A stretch of DNA of 64,000 nt from assembly GCA_947631505.1 (NCBI GenBank), contig CANRLR010000003.1, positions 79,443 through 143,442 on the forward strand. Reading direction: 5' to 3'. The DNA is from an uncultured Lachnospiraceae bacterium (GTDB lineage: Bacteria; Bacillota; Clostridia; Lachnospirales; Lachnospiraceae). Made by a program: the position numbers and the translations under genes. This document shows, in pieces, positions 63,928-64,000 of the stretch. Position 1 is the stretch's first letter, and every line of letters starts with the position of its first letter. Below the pieces are notes generated by a model. The model was not told where the DNA came from, made no database searches, and saw only the letters and a list, made by a program, of their open reading frames with translations.

Positions 63928-63966
63928 GGCGTTTGCGAAACGCCACAAGCCGCATGAATACGGCAT
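63928..63966 (-). promoter_or_regulatory. Two hairpins in the leader of the GH43 gene
   Basis: On the minus strand, a stem of GCCG and CGGC around an 8-base loop is followed by GGCGTTT-CGC-AAACGCC, about 33 bases before the ATG. The plus strand has a T-run after the GCCG stem, so that hairpin could also stop transcripts coming from the left. Nothing else is recognisable up to 64000. Confidence 0.4.
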
Positions 63967-64000
63967 TTTTTTGTTGCTAAAATCAAAAATCTCCTCACGG

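Overview
The window looks like a chromosomal segment from a spore-forming, obligately fermentative member of the Firmicutes, most probably family Lachnospiraceae; I do not call a genus. The reasons are a complete spoIIIA operon (AA to AH), a CIRCE-controlled groESL, a T-box leader on pheST, AGGAGG-type ribosome sites, several lysine-rich secreted surface proteins with BspA-type, Fn3-like and LamG domains, and small families typical of that group (DUF5685, DUF6106, DUF6142). No rRNA, tRNA or CRISPR array was seen.

Layout. 0-2.7 kb: two secreted lysine-rich proteins (one a stand-alone LamG protein), each with a good sigma-A promoter and stacked terminators. 2.8-3.5 kb: aroE on the minus strand. 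3.6-8.4 kb: spoIIIAA-AH behind a sigma-E-like promoter. 8.3-16.3 kb: a long housekeeping operon, asp23-like, nusB, xseA, xseB, ispA, dxs, tlyA, nadK, argR, yebC, covering transcription, DNA repair, isoprenoid precursor synthesis, rRNA methylation, NADP and arginine control. 16.3-16.8 kb: a tandem array of 146-bp units with strong RNA-folding potential. 16.8-21.8 kb: GDSL hydrolase, HAD phosphatase, acyl-CoA synthetase and gpmI. 21.8-23.9 kb: a minus-strand padR, HAAS-domain, DUF4097 operon.

23.9-29.5 kb is a decaying accessory island. It holds a rhuM gene with two nonsense codons, a frameshifted HIT gene, GNAT and VOC genes, an Fn3 remnant, a phosphoesterase and a DUF4304-like gene with an internal deletion. 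Most of it lies between two copies of a 135-137 bp inverted-repeat element whose cores point in opposite directions while their flanks point the same way, which suggests inversion in place.

29.5-39.5 kb: lipoprotein, DUF3892, CDF metal transporter, a cysteine-rich cluster (zinc-ribbon membrane protein, DUF5685, J-domain protein, membrane protein), fabH, mtnN, a SpoIID-domain protein and a YihY-type membrane protein. 39.6-45.9 kb: an aquaporin-family gene broken at a G8 tract, T-box-pheS-pheT, VanZ-like, DUF6142 and an AP2-like protein. 46-55.4 kb: two SleB-type hydrolases sharing an upstream motif, thrC, a eukaryote-type hisA behind a structured leader, glnS, DUF2225 and a CotH-kinase surface protein. 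55.5-60.4 kb: groES, groEL, DUF6106, guaB and an amidase. 60.4-63.9 kb, minus strand: dCMP deaminase and a large multidomain GH43 secreted glycosidase whose C-terminal LamG domain resembles the LamG protein at the start of the window.

The most unusual signals are the inverted element pair, the structured 146-bp array, the G8 tract, the motif shared by the two SleB-type genes, the hairpin over the SpoIID-gene ribosome site and the cysteine-rich J-domain cluster. All assignments rest on reading motifs and gene order, with no database search.
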